Notes: generated by a model not told the origin, from the sequence alone. A stretch of DNA of 64,000 bases from Woeseiaceae bacterium (GCA_021773115.1 JAJFKS010000034.1:124001-188000); one strand, 5' to 3'. Numbered from the stretch's first letter, positions 41,003 through 50,841 are shown. A program made the numbers and translations.

Positions 41003-42922
41003 ATGTCAATGCTAGACCCATTTATAACGCCATTCTTGGCAATCGCAGCCATTGCCTATGCGGGTCTGGCGGTGCGTGTTGCACGATCTGCGCCGCAGTA
41101 CACGAACAACATGGTCAGCATCCTGTTGTTTCTGATCGCCGGCATGTTGACCGGTTCGGCATTCTCCTTCAATGCAACTGATGCCCATTTTTACGGTATC
41201 GGCCGCACTTTGTCTTTCTTCTCGGCTGGTTTCATTCCAATCGCATTTTACATGATTTATCGCGAATACACGGCCGGTGCTCCGAGTGTATTGCTGATCG
41301 TGATGCTGTCTATTATACCGGTCGCGACGACGGGCCTGGCACTGACAAACTCGATGCATAATTTTATCTGGATTGCCAACGAGACGTCCGCCGGTCTGGT
41401 TTACAGCGAAGTGACCGATCACTACTGGTACAACAAGATTTACGCGCCGTTCACCTACGGTCTGTTTGGGTTCACAGCGATTGCGATGATTGGAAGATTG
41501 CCGACCATTGCACCTGCACATCGCAAAACGCTCATCGCTTTTTTGATGTGTGCGATTCTTCCGTACTTGATCAGTATCGCAAATACGTTTCTCGGCTTCG
41601 GCCCCGTGCAATATCCGTTCACATCGACTTCACTGGCAGTGGTCTGGCCGATGTTCGCGTATGCCAGTCTCAAGTTGCGCATGCATGAATTCAGCCCAGT
41701 CGCATACCAGACACTCTTTGATCACGTGCGTGACCCGATATTTGTTGTCGATGGCGAGCAGTGCATCATTTGCGCAAACAAAGCTGCACAGGCACTTCTT
41801 GAAGGTCAAGAGAAAGACCTGATTGGCCGCAAACTATGGGAAGACTTTCCTGAAGCACGCGCGATTCTTGAACAAGCCAAAGATCTCGACCTGACACAAA
41901 CCTTGCGCATGAACACGAAAAACATCTACGAAGTCAGTGTCAGTCCCTTAACCGGCTCGAAAGGACAAAACCTTGGCATGGTGGTTGTTTGTCGTGATGT
42001 TACGGAGCGACGCACGGCACTCGCAAAACTGGCGGATTCCGAACACCTGATTCGGACACTGATTGAAACATCATCCAACGGCATCTTACGTTTCGCACGC
42101 GACGCAAATGATGCCGATCAAAAGTTTCGATGTGTTTTCGCCAATCGTGCTGCGGAGTCGTTCGCCGGAGAAGGACTGGGAACGCTGGTTGGAATGCCAT
42201 TGGATAAACTGCAGCACCTGAACCCGGAAAAACTATTGGAGCATTTCGGTGCCGGGACCCCGGCGACCACGCAAATAAGTTTTGAAGTAGCGGGTGAGTC
42301 GGGACAGGGCGAGAACTGGCTACGCATTGTTGGCGAGCCCGTTGGCGAGGATTTTTCCGTTACGTTGATCGACATCACGCAGCGCAAGCGCAACGAAGAC
42401 AAAATGCTCGCAGATGCTCTGCGGGATCCGCTGACCGGAATTCTGAATCGTCGCGGTTTTGAGAAAGAGGGCGCTTCTGTCATCCGGCACAGCCGCCTCG
42501 GTGCGGTGCTCTATCTCGACCTGAATCACTTCAAGTCAATCAACGATCGCTTCGGTCACCAGGCTGGCGACGCATTGCTGAAAGCTTTCGGGCACCGGCT
42601 GGAGTTCTGTTTACGGCCTGAAGACGTGCTTGGCCGTCTTGGCGGGGATGAATTTGGGATTGTCTTGCCTGGCGTAGACATCGATGACGTCCGGCATATC
42701 GCCGAGAGGCTCATGCAAACGGCATCCGAGGCCTACATCATCCAGGGGCAGGAAATTAAGTGCACTGCCAGTGTCGGCATTGCCCTGATGCCGAAACATG
42801 GCGAAGAGCTCTGGCACTTGCTGAGTGTTGCTGATCAGGCGATGTACGACACCAAGCGTATTCCGGATGAGGAAGCCGCCAATGATCGCGCGGCGTATAT
42901 CGACGCCGCGACGGCGTCTTAG
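41003..42922 (+). CDS. membrane diguanylate cyclase (7TM-PAS-PAS-GGDEF)
   Basis: 639 residues. Seven predicted membrane helices in residues ~1-225 (for example LAIAAIAYAGLAV, MVSILLFLIAGMLTG, SVLLIVMLSIIPVATTG) match the histidine-kinase N-terminal 7TM sensor type. Two PAS domains follow (~235-345 and 350-460), then GGDEF (~470-630) with LGRLGGDEFGIV and an inhibitory RPED five residues before it. It should synthesise c-di-GMP in response to a membrane or lipid-soluble signal. Its TAG stop overlaps the stop of the convergent DUF4397 gene. Confidence 0.92.
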   Translation: MSMLDPFITPFLAIAAIAYAGLAVRVARSAPQYTNNMVSILLFLIAGMLTGSAFSFNATDAHFYGIGRTLSFFSAGFIPIAFYMIYREYTAGAPSVLLIVMLSIIPVATTGLALTNSMHNFIWIANETSAGLVYSEVTDHYWYNKIYAPFTYGLFGFTAIAMIGRLPTIAPAHRKTLIAFLMCAILPYLISIANTFLGFGPVQYPFTSTSLAVVWPMFAYASLKLRMHEFSPVAYQTLFDHVRDPIFVVDGEQCIICANKAAQALLEGQEKDLIGRKLWEDFPEARAILEQAKDLDLTQTLRMNTKNIYEVSVSPLTGSKGQNLGMVVVCRDVTERRTALAKLADSEHLIRTLIETSSNGILRFARDANDADQKFRCVFANRAAESFAGEGLGTLVGMPLDKLQHLNPEKLLEHFGAGTPATTQISFEVAGESGQGENWLRIVGEPVGEDFSVTLIDITQRKRNEDKMLADALRDPLTGILNRRGFEKEGASVIRHSRLGAVLYLDLNHFKSINDRFGHQAGDALLKAFGHRLEFCLRPEDVLGRLGGDEFGIVLPGVDIDDVRHIAERLMQTASEAYIIQGQEIKCTASVGIALMPKHGEELWHLLSVADQAMYDTKRIPDEEAANDRAAYIDAATAS

Positions 42923-44265
42923 GGGTTGTTGGGCAGAATTTCGAAGTCGACGATGGCAGGATCCACGTTGTCATAAATGATGGCATTGACGACGTCGCCG
43001 AGAGCAACGTCTATGCGAATCGGCCCAGCCAGGATTTCTGTGCCCTGGAACTCACGTACATAGAGATCGAAGCTACCGGTAGCAAAAACCACAGGCGTTG
43101 AGAGGGTGCTACTCGGCAACGCGGCAAGAACGGGCAATTGCTGATCCAGAACCGCATCAGCTTCAATCGCATAAACTGACACAAAATCGAAATTCTCCGT
43201 CGCCGCAAATACCTGGAATTTTACTTGCGTGCTTACGCCGCGCCTGTCCGGGATGTAGACAAAGCCACCAAAATTGTCGGTCGCGCCAACGGCAACCACA
43301 CGGCCTCGGGTTCCGGCAAAGAAGTTCAAGTTCTGACTAAAGTAAATCGGCGTCGTTGCATCAAACGGGGTGACCGAGATGTCAGTGTCACCTGCAGCCA
43401 GATTCAGCTCTGCCGAGATTCCTCGGTGTGGTAAGTCGTCAACGATTCGTGACGTTTGCGTCTCGTCATTGTAAATGTCGATGGTTCCGAGCTGGAGAGA
43501 GGCGTTAATGAATTCTACGGTGGCTGGAAAGCGGGCATCCGCCAGAAACAACGTTCCCGAACCAGCGGGATAAGCGCGTGCGACGATCGGGGCGAACGTC
43601 GAGGAGCCACCATCGAATGTCGAAATCGTGTAATCCGCCGCAGCCAGGAACGTCGATGTGTTCGACTGGAACAGCACGTCGCTGGGGTCGTCGTTTGCGG
43701 TGACGGTGAGTACGTAGTCACCAGCCGCAAAGTCCGCCGCTGTCAGTATTTCTCCAAAGGCAAGCGTTCCGGCCGCCTCGCCGAGCACTGGTGGGGTTCC
43801 GGGCGGCGCGAAATAGTAGTCAACGGTTCCCAAAGACTCAGCGGTGTGTGCAAATCTTGCCTGGAATACGGTTTCCGTGTCGACAAAGTCGCGTTGCGGG
43901 CTTTCCCAGAGAATCACTGTTGGGTTGGTGAGCGTTCCTGTCAGGACCATGATGTAGTCCATGTCAGCGACAACATCAAGTGAGCGACTGGCGAAGCGGG
44001 TCAGCGCTGAATCGCCGGCGAAAAATACTTCAAAGTTGAATTTGTAGCTAAGGTCGTCGTATTCGGCCAGCGTCGTGGTCTGGCGATAGTCCGCCGTACC
44101 GATCGTCCGCTCCTCAATCAGGAACCCAACCTCGGGCGAGCTTGGGATCGCATTAATCGCACGGATGCTGCCCTTGCCGGTCGCGGACGGCAGTGATGAT
44201 TCGGTCCCACAGGCGGCGAGAATCAGTGCGAATAGCAGTGGCAGCACTGCGAATTTTTGTGTCAT
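42919..44265 (-). CDS. DUF4397-domain lipoprotein
   Basis: 448 residues. Lipobox LILAACGTE. Two Ig-like DUF4397 units: the first with IRAINAIPSSPEVGFLI and VDYYFAPPGTPP, the second with VEFINASLQLGTIDIYND and YFSQNLNFFAGTRG. DUF4397 proteins are surface-anchored beta-sandwich proteins of unknown role. The ATG at 44265 lies nine bases after the aldehyde dehydrogenase stop, so both may be on one transcript. Its TAA stop overlaps the TAG stop of the opposite gene in the four bases TTAG. Confidence 0.8.
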   Translation of the reverse strand: MTQKFAVLPLLFALILAACGTESSLPSATGKGSIRAINAIPSSPEVGFLIEERTIGTADYRQTTTLAEYDDLSYKFNFEVFFAGDSALTRFASRSLDVVADMDYIMVLTGTLTNPTVILWESPQRDFVDTETVFQARFAHTAESLGTVDYYFAPPGTPPVLGEAAGTLAFGEILTAADFAAGDYVLTVTANDDPSDVLFQSNTSTFLAAADYTISTFDGGSSTFAPIVARAYPAGSGTLFLADARFPATVEFINASLQLGTIDIYNDETQTSRIVDDLPHRGISAELNLAAGDTDISVTPFDATTPIYFSQNLNFFAGTRGRVVAVGATDNFGGFVYIPDRRGVSTQVKFQVFAATENFDFVSVYAIEADAVLDQQLPVLAALPSSTLSTPVVFATGSFDLYVREFQGTEILAGPIRIDVALGDVVNAIIYDNVDPAIVDFEILPNNP

Positions 44266-44273
44266 CAATGTCT

Positions 44274-45701
44274 TCACTTCTCGTAGCCGTATACCGACTT
44301 CACTTCTAAAAATTCGTCGATCCCGTGCGCACCCCATTCGCGACCGTTACCGGATTGTTTGTAACCACCGAACGGTGCCAGCGCTTCGAGGTCTGCGCCG
44401 TTGATGTGCACCATACCGGTACGCATGCGTGACGCTACATGCCGTGCGCGTTCCAGGCTGCCCGATGAAACATAACCCGACAAACCGTAGGGCGTATCGT
44501 TCGCGATTCTGATGGCGTCGTCCTCGTCTTCATAGGGGATGATCGACAGAACCGGGCCGAATATCTCTTCACGAGCGATAGTCATGTCATTACTGACATT
44601 CGCGAATACCGTTGGTTTCACATAGAAACCCGATTCGAGTCCATCGGGTCGACCCGTACCGCCAGCGACCAGCGTGGCCCCCTCATCGATACCCTTCTGA
44701 ATGAGCGCCTGAATCTTGCCCCATTGCACATCGGATACCACCGGTCCGATACGCGTCGCTTTATCGCGCGGGTTACCGACAACGGCTTTGCCCGCGACTC
44801 TGGCGGCGATCTCGGCGGCCGCGTCCATCTTGTCTTTGGGTACGAGCATGCGCGACGGTGCATCACAGGACTGCCCGGTATTTTCAAACATCGCCTTGGT
44901 GCCCTGGCTAACGGCTTCTTCGAGGTCGGCGTCATCAAGAATGATATTCGCGGATTTGCCGCCCAGTTCCTGCGCAACACGTTTGACGCTTGGCGCTGCG
45001 TTTTGCGCGACCAGCACGCCGGCTCGGGTTGAGCCGGTGAACGACACCATGGCGATTCCGGGGTGTTGGCTCAATGCCGTACCGACGCCTGGACCGTCGC
45101 CGTTGATCAGGTTGAACACGCCGGGGGGAACGCCGGCTTCGTCGAGAATTTCGGCGAAGATAATCGCGTCAAATGGGGCGATTTCGCTGGGTTTGAGGAT
45201 CATCGTACAGCCAGCGGCGAGCGCGGGCGCGACTTTGACAGCGATCTGGTTCATCGGCCAGTTCCAGGGCGTAATCAGTCCACAGACACCAATTGCTTCT
45301 TTAACGACCATCGCCGAGCCGACTTTTTCTTCAAATTGGTAGTGCTTGAGCGCTTCCAGGGCGGCGCCGATGTGTTGTGTTCCGCTGGCGGCCTGTGCGT
45401 ACTTGGCGAGTCCCCAGGGGGCACCCATTTCGTCCATGATGGCTTCGGCGACTTCATCGGAACGACGATTAAATACGTCCAGGATGCTCTGTAGCAGCGC
45501 CATGCGCTGTTCGCGGCTGGTCTGCGAAAAGGATTCGAACGCTCGTGCTGCGGCCGCAACGGCTTTGTCGACATCTGCCGCTGAACCGATGCTGATGCGA
45601 CCATAGACCGCTTCAGTCGCAGGATTGACGACGTCGAGAATTTTTGGCTCAACCGGGTCCACCCATTGGCCGTCAATATAGAACTGAAGTTTTTCAAGCA
45701 T
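44274..45701 (-). CDS. NAD(P)-dependent aldehyde dehydrogenase
   Basis: 475 residues, full length for the ALDH superfamily. TPWNWPMNQIAVKVAPALAAG, FTGSTRAG (NAD loop), the general base Glu in ELGGKSANI, the nucleophile Cys in NTGQSCDAPSRM, and EEIFGPVLSI are all present. The substrate is not evident; the ENTGQSCDAPSR variant (instead of GQxCxAG.R) is seen in ALDHs of fatty or aromatic aldehyde pathways. A FadJ-like enzyme is encoded nearby on the other strand. Confidence 0.93.
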   Translation of the reverse strand: MLEKLQFYIDGQWVDPVEPKILDVVNPATEAVYGRISIGSAADVDKAVAAAARAFESFSQTSREQRMALLQSILDVFNRRSDEVAEAIMDEMGAPWGLAKYAQAASGTQHIGAALEALKHYQFEEKVGSAMVVKEAIGVCGLITPWNWPMNQIAVKVAPALAAGCTMILKPSEIAPFDAIIFAEILDEAGVPPGVFNLINGDGPGVGTALSQHPGIAMVSFTGSTRAGVLVAQNAAPSVKRVAQELGGKSANIILDDADLEEAVSQGTKAMFENTGQSCDAPSRMLVPKDKMDAAAEIAARVAGKAVVGNPRDKATRIGPVVSDVQWGKIQALIQKGIDEGATLVAGGTGRPDGLESGFYVKPTVFANVSNDMTIAREEIFGPVLSIIPYEDEDDAIRIANDTPYGLSGYVSSGSLERARHVASRMRTGMVHINGADLEALAPFGGYKQSGNGREWGAHGIDEFLEVKSVYGYEK

Positions 45702-45781
45702 GGCTTACCTCCACAAACGAGCCGCGCATAATAGCCTAATTCCGGCGTTGCGGCGCGCCGAAAAACAGGGTTCAGGCGGTG

Positions 45782-46162
45782 TCAGACGCCGAGAATTTTT
45801 TGCCGATACTCTGCGGGAGGGATGCTGTACCAGGACTTGAACGCCGTCGTGAAGGTGCTGATATTGGAGTAGCCAAGCAGCATCGCAATTTCGAGCGATT
45901 TCAGGCGCGCGTCGCTGAGGTAGTTGACCGCGAGGACCTCGCGAACCTCCTGCAGCACTTTCTGAAAGCTCGTTTTTTCCGCTTTGAGTCGCCGCTGCAG
46001 CGTGCGGCGGCTGAGTTTCAGCGCGCGGCAGGCCGCGTCGGCATTCGCTTCACCACGGGCCATCAGGTCGGCAAGCTTGCGTTTTAGCTCGCCTGCGATA
46101 TCGTCCTGTTTATAGAGCGACCTTAAGGTTCGCTCGGCCTGTTCTGTGAGTTGTCGGTACAT
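45782..46162 (-). CDS. minimal AraC-type DNA-binding protein
   Basis: 126 residues, only the C-terminal AraC DNA-binding region with a short helical leader. First HTH: ADAACRALKLSRRTLQRRLK. Second HTH: SLEIAMLLGYSNISTFTTAFKSWYSIPPAEYR. AraC regulators of this kind normally carry a further ~200-residue ligand domain, which is absent; the upstream sequence belongs to the divergent FadJ-like gene, so this is either a natural short form or an old truncation. The start codons of the two divergent genes are ~40 bp apart, which makes the FadJ-like gene a likely target. Confidence 0.8.
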   Translation of the reverse strand: MYRQLTEQAERTLRSLYKQDDIAGELKRKLADLMARGEANADAACRALKLSRRTLQRRLKAEKTSFQKVLQEVREVLAVNYLSDARLKSLEIAMLLGYSNISTFTTAFKSWYSIPPAEYRQKILGV

Positions 46163-46204
46163 TCGCGCATTATACCCCACGCAAAGTCGAAACAAGGAAT
46201 CAAG

Positions 46205-48166
46205 ATGTCTTCACCCGTGAGCTACAGGCTCGAAGGTAGTATCGGCGTCATCACCGTCGATTATCCGCCAGTCAATGCGCTGTCGCAGCCGGTTCGCAAG
46301 GGCTTGCTGGATACGGTCAGCGCTGCCCAGAACGACGCATCTGCGGCCCTGGTCATTCTGTGCGCCGGCCGAACCTTTATCGCGGGCGCCGATATTACAG
46401 AATTCGGCAAGCCGCTGAAAAGCCCGTGGTTGCCGGAGTTGCTGGCTGCCATTGAGGCATCGGGGAAAATCGTGATCGCCGCTATTCACGGTACCGCCCT
46501 CGGCGGTGGCTTCGAAACGGCGTTGTCCGCGCATTACCGGTGCGCGCTGGCGTCGGCCCGGATCGGCCTGCCCGAGGTGAAACTCGGCCTGTTGCCGGGC
46601 GCCGGTGGAACTCAAAGAACGCCCAGGCTTGCTGGCGTACAGGCATCGCTCGACCTCATTACCAGCGGTACGCCGATATCGGCGACAGAGGGCAAGGCAC
46701 TGGGCCTGATCGACAGGATAATTGACGGCGACTTGCGGGAGGGCGCGATCGCCTGGGCTAACGAGCTGGTCGCAGAGGGTGCGCCGGTTCGGAAAAGCAG
46801 CGAGCAGCCAGTGCCCGAGTTCGATCCCGGCATTTTTGACGCGTATCGAACGGAAGTCGCCAGGCGTGCACGTGGCCAGATTGCGCCAGGACACATCGTG
46901 AATTGCGTCGAGGCAGCTGCCACGCAGTCATTTGAAGCCGGCATGGCGATTGAACGTGCAGCATTCACGGAGTGCATGGATAGCCCGCAATCGGCCGGCA
47001 TGCGCCATATCTTTTTTGCAGAACGAACGGCAGCTAAAGTGGAAGGCTTGGCGAAAGATACGCCAATTCGCCCGGTCGCAACGGTCGGCGTTATCGGCGG
47101 TGGCACGATGGGCGGCGGCATCGCGATGAGTTTCGCCAACGCCGGGATTGCCGTGACGATGATAGAAATCAACGACGAGGCACTGCAACGCGGCTTGTCG
47201 ATCATCGATCGTAACTACGGTGGCAGCGTCAAACGCGGCAAACTCAGCGAGAGCGATGCGGCCGCTTGTCGCGCGCTGATATCAGGCTCGACGGATTACG
47301 CAGCGCTTGCCGATGTCGACCTGGTCATCGAGGCTGTTTTCGAAGACCCGGAACTCAAGAAAACGATCTTCAAGAAACTGGATGGCGTTTGCAAGCCCGG
47401 TGCGATTCTTGCGACCAACACGTCTTACCAGGATGTCGATGCGATCGCGGCGGTCACAAATCGTGCTGAAGATGTCATCGGCATGCATTTTTTCAGCCCC
47501 GCACACATCATGAAACTGCTCGAAGTCGTCCGCGGCGCGAAGACGGCTGACGATGTGCTCGCAACGGTGATGGCATTGGCGAAAAAAATCAGGAAAGTGC
47601 CGGTTGTGTCGGGCGTTTGCTACGGCTTTATCGGCAATCGCATGCTGCGGCCCTACGGTGAGACCGCGCAGTTGTTGTTGCTGGAGGGGGCGTCACCACA
47701 GCAGATCGATAATGCGATGGAGTCGTGGGGGATGGCGATGGGGCCGTTACGGGTGTTCGACCTGGCCGGACTTGATGTCGGTTACAAGGCCCGGCAAGCG
47801 CTGTCGGACGACGAGAAAGGTGATCCAAAGACCTACAGGATCCCCGATTTACTCGTTGAGTTGGGCAGGATGGGGCAGAAATCGGGCACCGGTTTCTACA
47901 CCTACGATGAGAATCGGCGCGCTAAGCCTGATCCCGCCGTCGATGGCCTGATTGAGATTGCCGCCGAGGATTTGGGTGTTGAGCGGCGCTCGATAAAAGA
48001 CGAGGAGATCGTCGATCGATTAATCTCGGCGCTGGTCGACGAAGGGCGCAAGATTCTTGCGGAGGGAATCGCACAGCGCTCGAGTGATATTGATGTCGTC
48101 TATGTCTATGGCTACGGATTTCCTGCGTCCCGCGGCGGTCCAATGTTTTACGCGGATAACAGGTAA
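46205..48166 (+). CDS. FadJ-like enoyl-CoA hydratase / 3-hydroxyacyl-CoA dehydrogenase
   Basis: 653 residues, bifunctional. The N-terminal hydratase (1-270) has GRTFIAGADITEF, HGTALGGGFE (oxyanion hole) and LPEVKLGLLPGAGGTQR with the catalytic Glu. The C-terminal dehydrogenase (290-650) has the NAD loop GVIGGGTMGGGIAMSFANAG, NTSYQDVDAIA, GMHFFSPAHIMKLLEVVRG with the catalytic His, and GFIGNRML. It carries out two steps of beta-oxidation on the single chain; the thiolase is not next to it. It is divergent from the short AraC gene, whose product may control it. Confidence 0.92.
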   Translation: MSSPVSYRLEGSIGVITVDYPPVNALSQPVRKGLLDTVSAAQNDASAALVILCAGRTFIAGADITEFGKPLKSPWLPELLAAIEASGKIVIAAIHGTALGGGFETALSAHYRCALASARIGLPEVKLGLLPGAGGTQRTPRLAGVQASLDLITSGTPISATEGKALGLIDRIIDGDLREGAIAWANELVAEGAPVRKSSEQPVPEFDPGIFDAYRTEVARRARGQIAPGHIVNCVEAAATQSFEAGMAIERAAFTECMDSPQSAGMRHIFFAERTAAKVEGLAKDTPIRPVATVGVIGGGTMGGGIAMSFANAGIAVTMIEINDEALQRGLSIIDRNYGGSVKRGKLSESDAAACRALISGSTDYAALADVDLVIEAVFEDPELKKTIFKKLDGVCKPGAILATNTSYQDVDAIAAVTNRAEDVIGMHFFSPAHIMKLLEVVRGAKTADDVLATVMALAKKIRKVPVVSGVCYGFIGNRMLRPYGETAQLLLLEGASPQQIDNAMESWGMAMGPLRVFDLAGLDVGYKARQALSDDEKGDPKTYRIPDLLVELGRMGQKSGTGFYTYDENRRAKPDPAVDGLIEIAAEDLGVERRSIKDEEIVDRLISALVDEGRKILAEGIAQRSSDIDVVYVYGYGFPASRGGPMFYADNR

Positions 48167-48205
48167 ACCCGGATTGCGCCAGCCAATTGAATTTGGAGAA
48201 ATGTG

Positions 48206-48655
48206 ATGGAAACAGCATGGATACAAATCTTTATTCTGACTCTGGCCGAATGTGTTGCACCAGTCGGCAAAACCGTCTGCCAGGAGCAGCAATTTGAATT
48301 GCAGTTCGTCAGCCGGGCGGATTGTGAATACGCTTTACAGCAAATGATCGCGATGAAAGACGAAAACGAGCACATTATTGTTAACCGGCAAAAATCGGCT
48401 TGTACACCATCAGCCGTAGAGACAGAGGCGTATCGCAGTCGCGAAGAGATCAATGCGGCATTGGAGGCCTCGGCCGGCTGGCGCGAACCGGCGGATGTTT
48501 CGTCGCGGCGGACCGCAGTCAGTACCAGCCACCGGCAGCGACTGGAAAATCTCAAGCCCTGCGACCAGACCGATGGGCAGGCACCTTGCAGGATTGGCGA
48601 TATTATTGTCGAAGAGGCGAGCGGCGAGTCGGTCGACGTCTGGAAACGCGAATAG
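48206..48655 (+). CDS. hypothetical cysteine-containing protein
   Basis: 149 residues starting at the ATG after TTTGGAGAA. The first ~20 residues are hydrophobic (WIQIFILTLAECVAPVGKTVC) and may be a signal or anchor. Six cysteines and a ~35-residue Arg/Glu-rich helical middle follow. I recognise no family. It lies 39 bases after the FadJ-like gene and is probably on the same transcript. Confidence 0.55.
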   Translation: METAWIQIFILTLAECVAPVGKTVCQEQQFELQFVSRADCEYALQQMIAMKDENEHIIVNRQKSACTPSAVETEAYRSREEINAALEASAGWREPADVSSRRTAVSTSHRQRLENLKPCDQTDGQAPCRIGDIIVEEASGESVDVWKRE

Positions 48656-48671
48656 GGCTCGTTAGCGGGTT

Positions 48672-49595
48672 TTATTCGATCGAGCGACGAATGGCGGACA
48701 AGGGCTGCCGATCATCCAGGACGGCGTTGTAGGAACCCAGGCGAACGCCGAGGTCTCGCAGCACAGGCTTCATGTCGGGAAAGCCTTTGGTATTTGCGTA
48801 TTGACGATACAAAGGCATGAATACAGGCTCGTCGAGAAACGAGTCGAGCGTCTTGAACAGGCGACTGCCGGACCAACTTCGTCGTGATGGCAGGCAACAG
48901 GCCTGGAGTTCGCCGAGCACGCTGTCGAGTGACTCATCGCCATCCGACCGCCGCCGTAATTCGATATCGGCAAGCAGCGCGATTGCCGCGCCGCTCCAGT
49001 AGACCTTCATGCGGGCCTCACGAATGCCTCTTGCTGACGCTTCGTTGAGTGTCAACTCAGGCCGTGATTCTTCGCCCCGTGCAAATCCTTCGCCTAAGCG
49101 TTGCCACGCGTCTTCAGGTGTATAACGCCCGGCGCGTGACATCAGAACATTCTGGTAATAGCTCGCAAAGCCTTCGGAAATCCAGCGATGGCGCTGTGAC
49201 AGCAGCGGCAACATCAGGTGACTGAATTCGTGGGTCGCCGTCCAGTCGCTATAAAACTCCTCAATCGGACGATCCGCATTCACGAACAACTCAATTGTTT
49301 CACGTCCCTGCCGGGTTACGCGGCCGAAAACGACCGCCTTGTCACTATCCCCGCGGCGGTTTGTGGATGGGATGATAATGATGCGCGGTGCAGGATTGGG
49401 AAAGCGTCCATACGTCTGATTGACAAGCATTGCAGTGTTGCGCAGCCATTCAATAATTTCGTCGGCTTTTTCCCTTTGCATGGGTTGCTGGATTTCGATG
49501 TCGAGCGTGGCACCTGCAACATTCTCTTGCGCAAAGATAACGCCGCCGCTTGAAGCGGCGAGCATCGATAGTGTGAGCCAGGGTCCGATAATCAT
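48672..49595 (-). CDS. secreted gluzincin-like metallopeptidase
   Basis: 307 residues with an N-terminal signal (LTLSMLAASSGGVIFAQ). The motif ATHEFSHLMLP gives HExxH, and RWISEGFASYYQ 16-20 residues later supplies the third-ligand Glu, the arrangement of peptidase MA-like / M1-related minimal metallopeptidases. Two adjacent cysteines (LQACCLPS) lie in the C-terminal half. Substrate unknown. It is convergent with the small hypothetical gene and lies before the sat gene on the same strand. Confidence 0.75.
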   Translation of the reverse strand: MIIGPWLTLSMLAASSGGVIFAQENVAGATLDIEIQQPMQREKADEIIEWLRNTAMLVNQTYGRFPNPAPRIIIIPSTNRRGDSDKAVVFGRVTRQGRETIELFVNADRPIEEFYSDWTATHEFSHLMLPLLSQRHRWISEGFASYYQNVLMSRAGRYTPEDAWQRLGEGFARGEESRPELTLNEASARGIREARMKVYWSGAAIALLADIELRRRSDGDESLDSVLGELQACCLPSRRSWSGSRLFKTLDSFLDEPVFMPLYRQYANTKGFPDMKPVLRDLGVRLGSYNAVLDDRQPLSAIRRSIE

Positions 49596-49632
49596 CTAGA
49601 GATTATGGACCAAAGGCAACACAATAAGTTTC

Positions 49633-50832
49633 TCACGCCGGAATGCCGGCTATCTCAGATCGATAATGATCCATCAAAATCTGCGCAACCTCGGGTCGGG
49701 AGAACTCCGGCGGTGGCGCGATACCATCACCGAGCATTTCGCGAACTTTGGTTCCGGATAGGAAGACGTAGTCTTCCGGCGTGTGATCCGGCGCTTCACG
49801 CATCATGACGACTTTGTTCAGCTTCTTGGACCAGGCGGTATGATCGGCGCTGAAGATTTCGATCTCAAGCGCACCGTCTGGAACTTCGTCGAAGATAGCC
49901 TGTGCGTCGAACGGACCGTAGTAGTCGCCAACGCCCGCATGATCGCGACCAACAATTAAATGCGTTGCACCCATGTTCTGTCGGAACACCGCGTGCAATA
50001 CCGCCTCGCGCGGTCCTGCATACAGCATGTCAAAACCATAGCCGGAGACCAACACGCTATTAGCCGGAAAATACACATCGACCATCTTACGGATACAGGC
50101 GTCGCGAACATCGGCGGGAATATCACCGGTCTTGAGCTTGCCGAGCAACATGTGAATCGCGATGCCATCGGCATCCAGGCGATCCATAGCCATGCGGCAC
50201 AGCTCTTCATGGGCCAGGTGCATCGGGTTTCGCGTCTGAAATGCGACAACTTTTTCCCAGCCGCGTGTCGCGATGTCTTCGCGGATCTGGACTGCCGTCT
50301 GGAAGGTGCCGGGAAAATCGCTTTCGAAGTAGCTCAGGTTGAGTACCTGAATGCTGCCCGAGACACATTGATTGCCCTGTGCCTGGAATACCGCAACACC
50401 CGGGTGTGCAGCCTCAAGTGTGCCAAAGACTTTCTCGGTAATGCGTTGTTTCTGTTCGTCCGACAGTGTCTCGATGGCATCGACATCCATGACGGCGATA
50501 ACAGGCTCACCATCCACGTTCGGGTCGCGCAGGGCAATACGCCTGGCATTGGAAATTGCCGACGTATCGTTGCTCAGGTTGAGAACCGGTACTGGCCAGA
50601 ATAACCCATCAACCGTATGCATTTTTTCTGCAACGCTGAGTGCATCGGCAACATTCATGTAACCGGATAGCGGCGTGAAGTAGCCGCCACCCAACATGAC
50701 GGCATTTGCGGCCGCAGCAGAGGATAAAAGCAGTGACGGCAGGGTGGCGGCTTCGGCGAGCAGGCGCTCCCGCGCTGCATTGTCCGTGACCAATAGTGAG
50801 TTGAGGGCGTCGGCCCCATGTGGCTTGATCAT
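49633..50832 (-). CDS. sat: ATP sulfurylase (sulfate adenylyltransferase, Sat type)
   Basis: 399 residues, the monofunctional PUA-domain type (not CysDN). The ATP-binding motifs are present: QTRNPMHLAHEE (the HxGH-like site), VGRDHAGVGDYYG and MREAPDHT...FLSGTKVREML. It forms adenosine 5'-phosphosulfate from ATP and sulfate. cysC starts upstream at 51504 and ends ten bases before the sat start, so the pair makes PAPS. No sulfite-forming reductase or sulfotransferase genes are in the window. Confidence 0.95.
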   Translation of the reverse strand: MIKPHGADALNSLLVTDNAARERLLAEAATLPSLLLSSAAAANAVMLGGGYFTPLSGYMNVADALSVAEKMHTVDGLFWPVPVLNLSNDTSAISNARRIALRDPNVDGEPVIAVMDVDAIETLSDEQKQRITEKVFGTLEAAHPGVAVFQAQGNQCVSGSIQVLNLSYFESDFPGTFQTAVQIREDIATRGWEKVVAFQTRNPMHLAHEELCRMAMDRLDADGIAIHMLLGKLKTGDIPADVRDACIRKMVDVYFPANSVLVSGYGFDMLYAGPREAVLHAVFRQNMGATHLIVGRDHAGVGDYYGPFDAQAIFDEVPDGALEIEIFSADHTAWSKKLNKVVMMREAPDHTPEDYVFLSGTKVREMLGDGIAPPPEFSRPEVAQILMDHYRSEIAGIPA

Positions 50833-50841
50833 GAAATTCTC

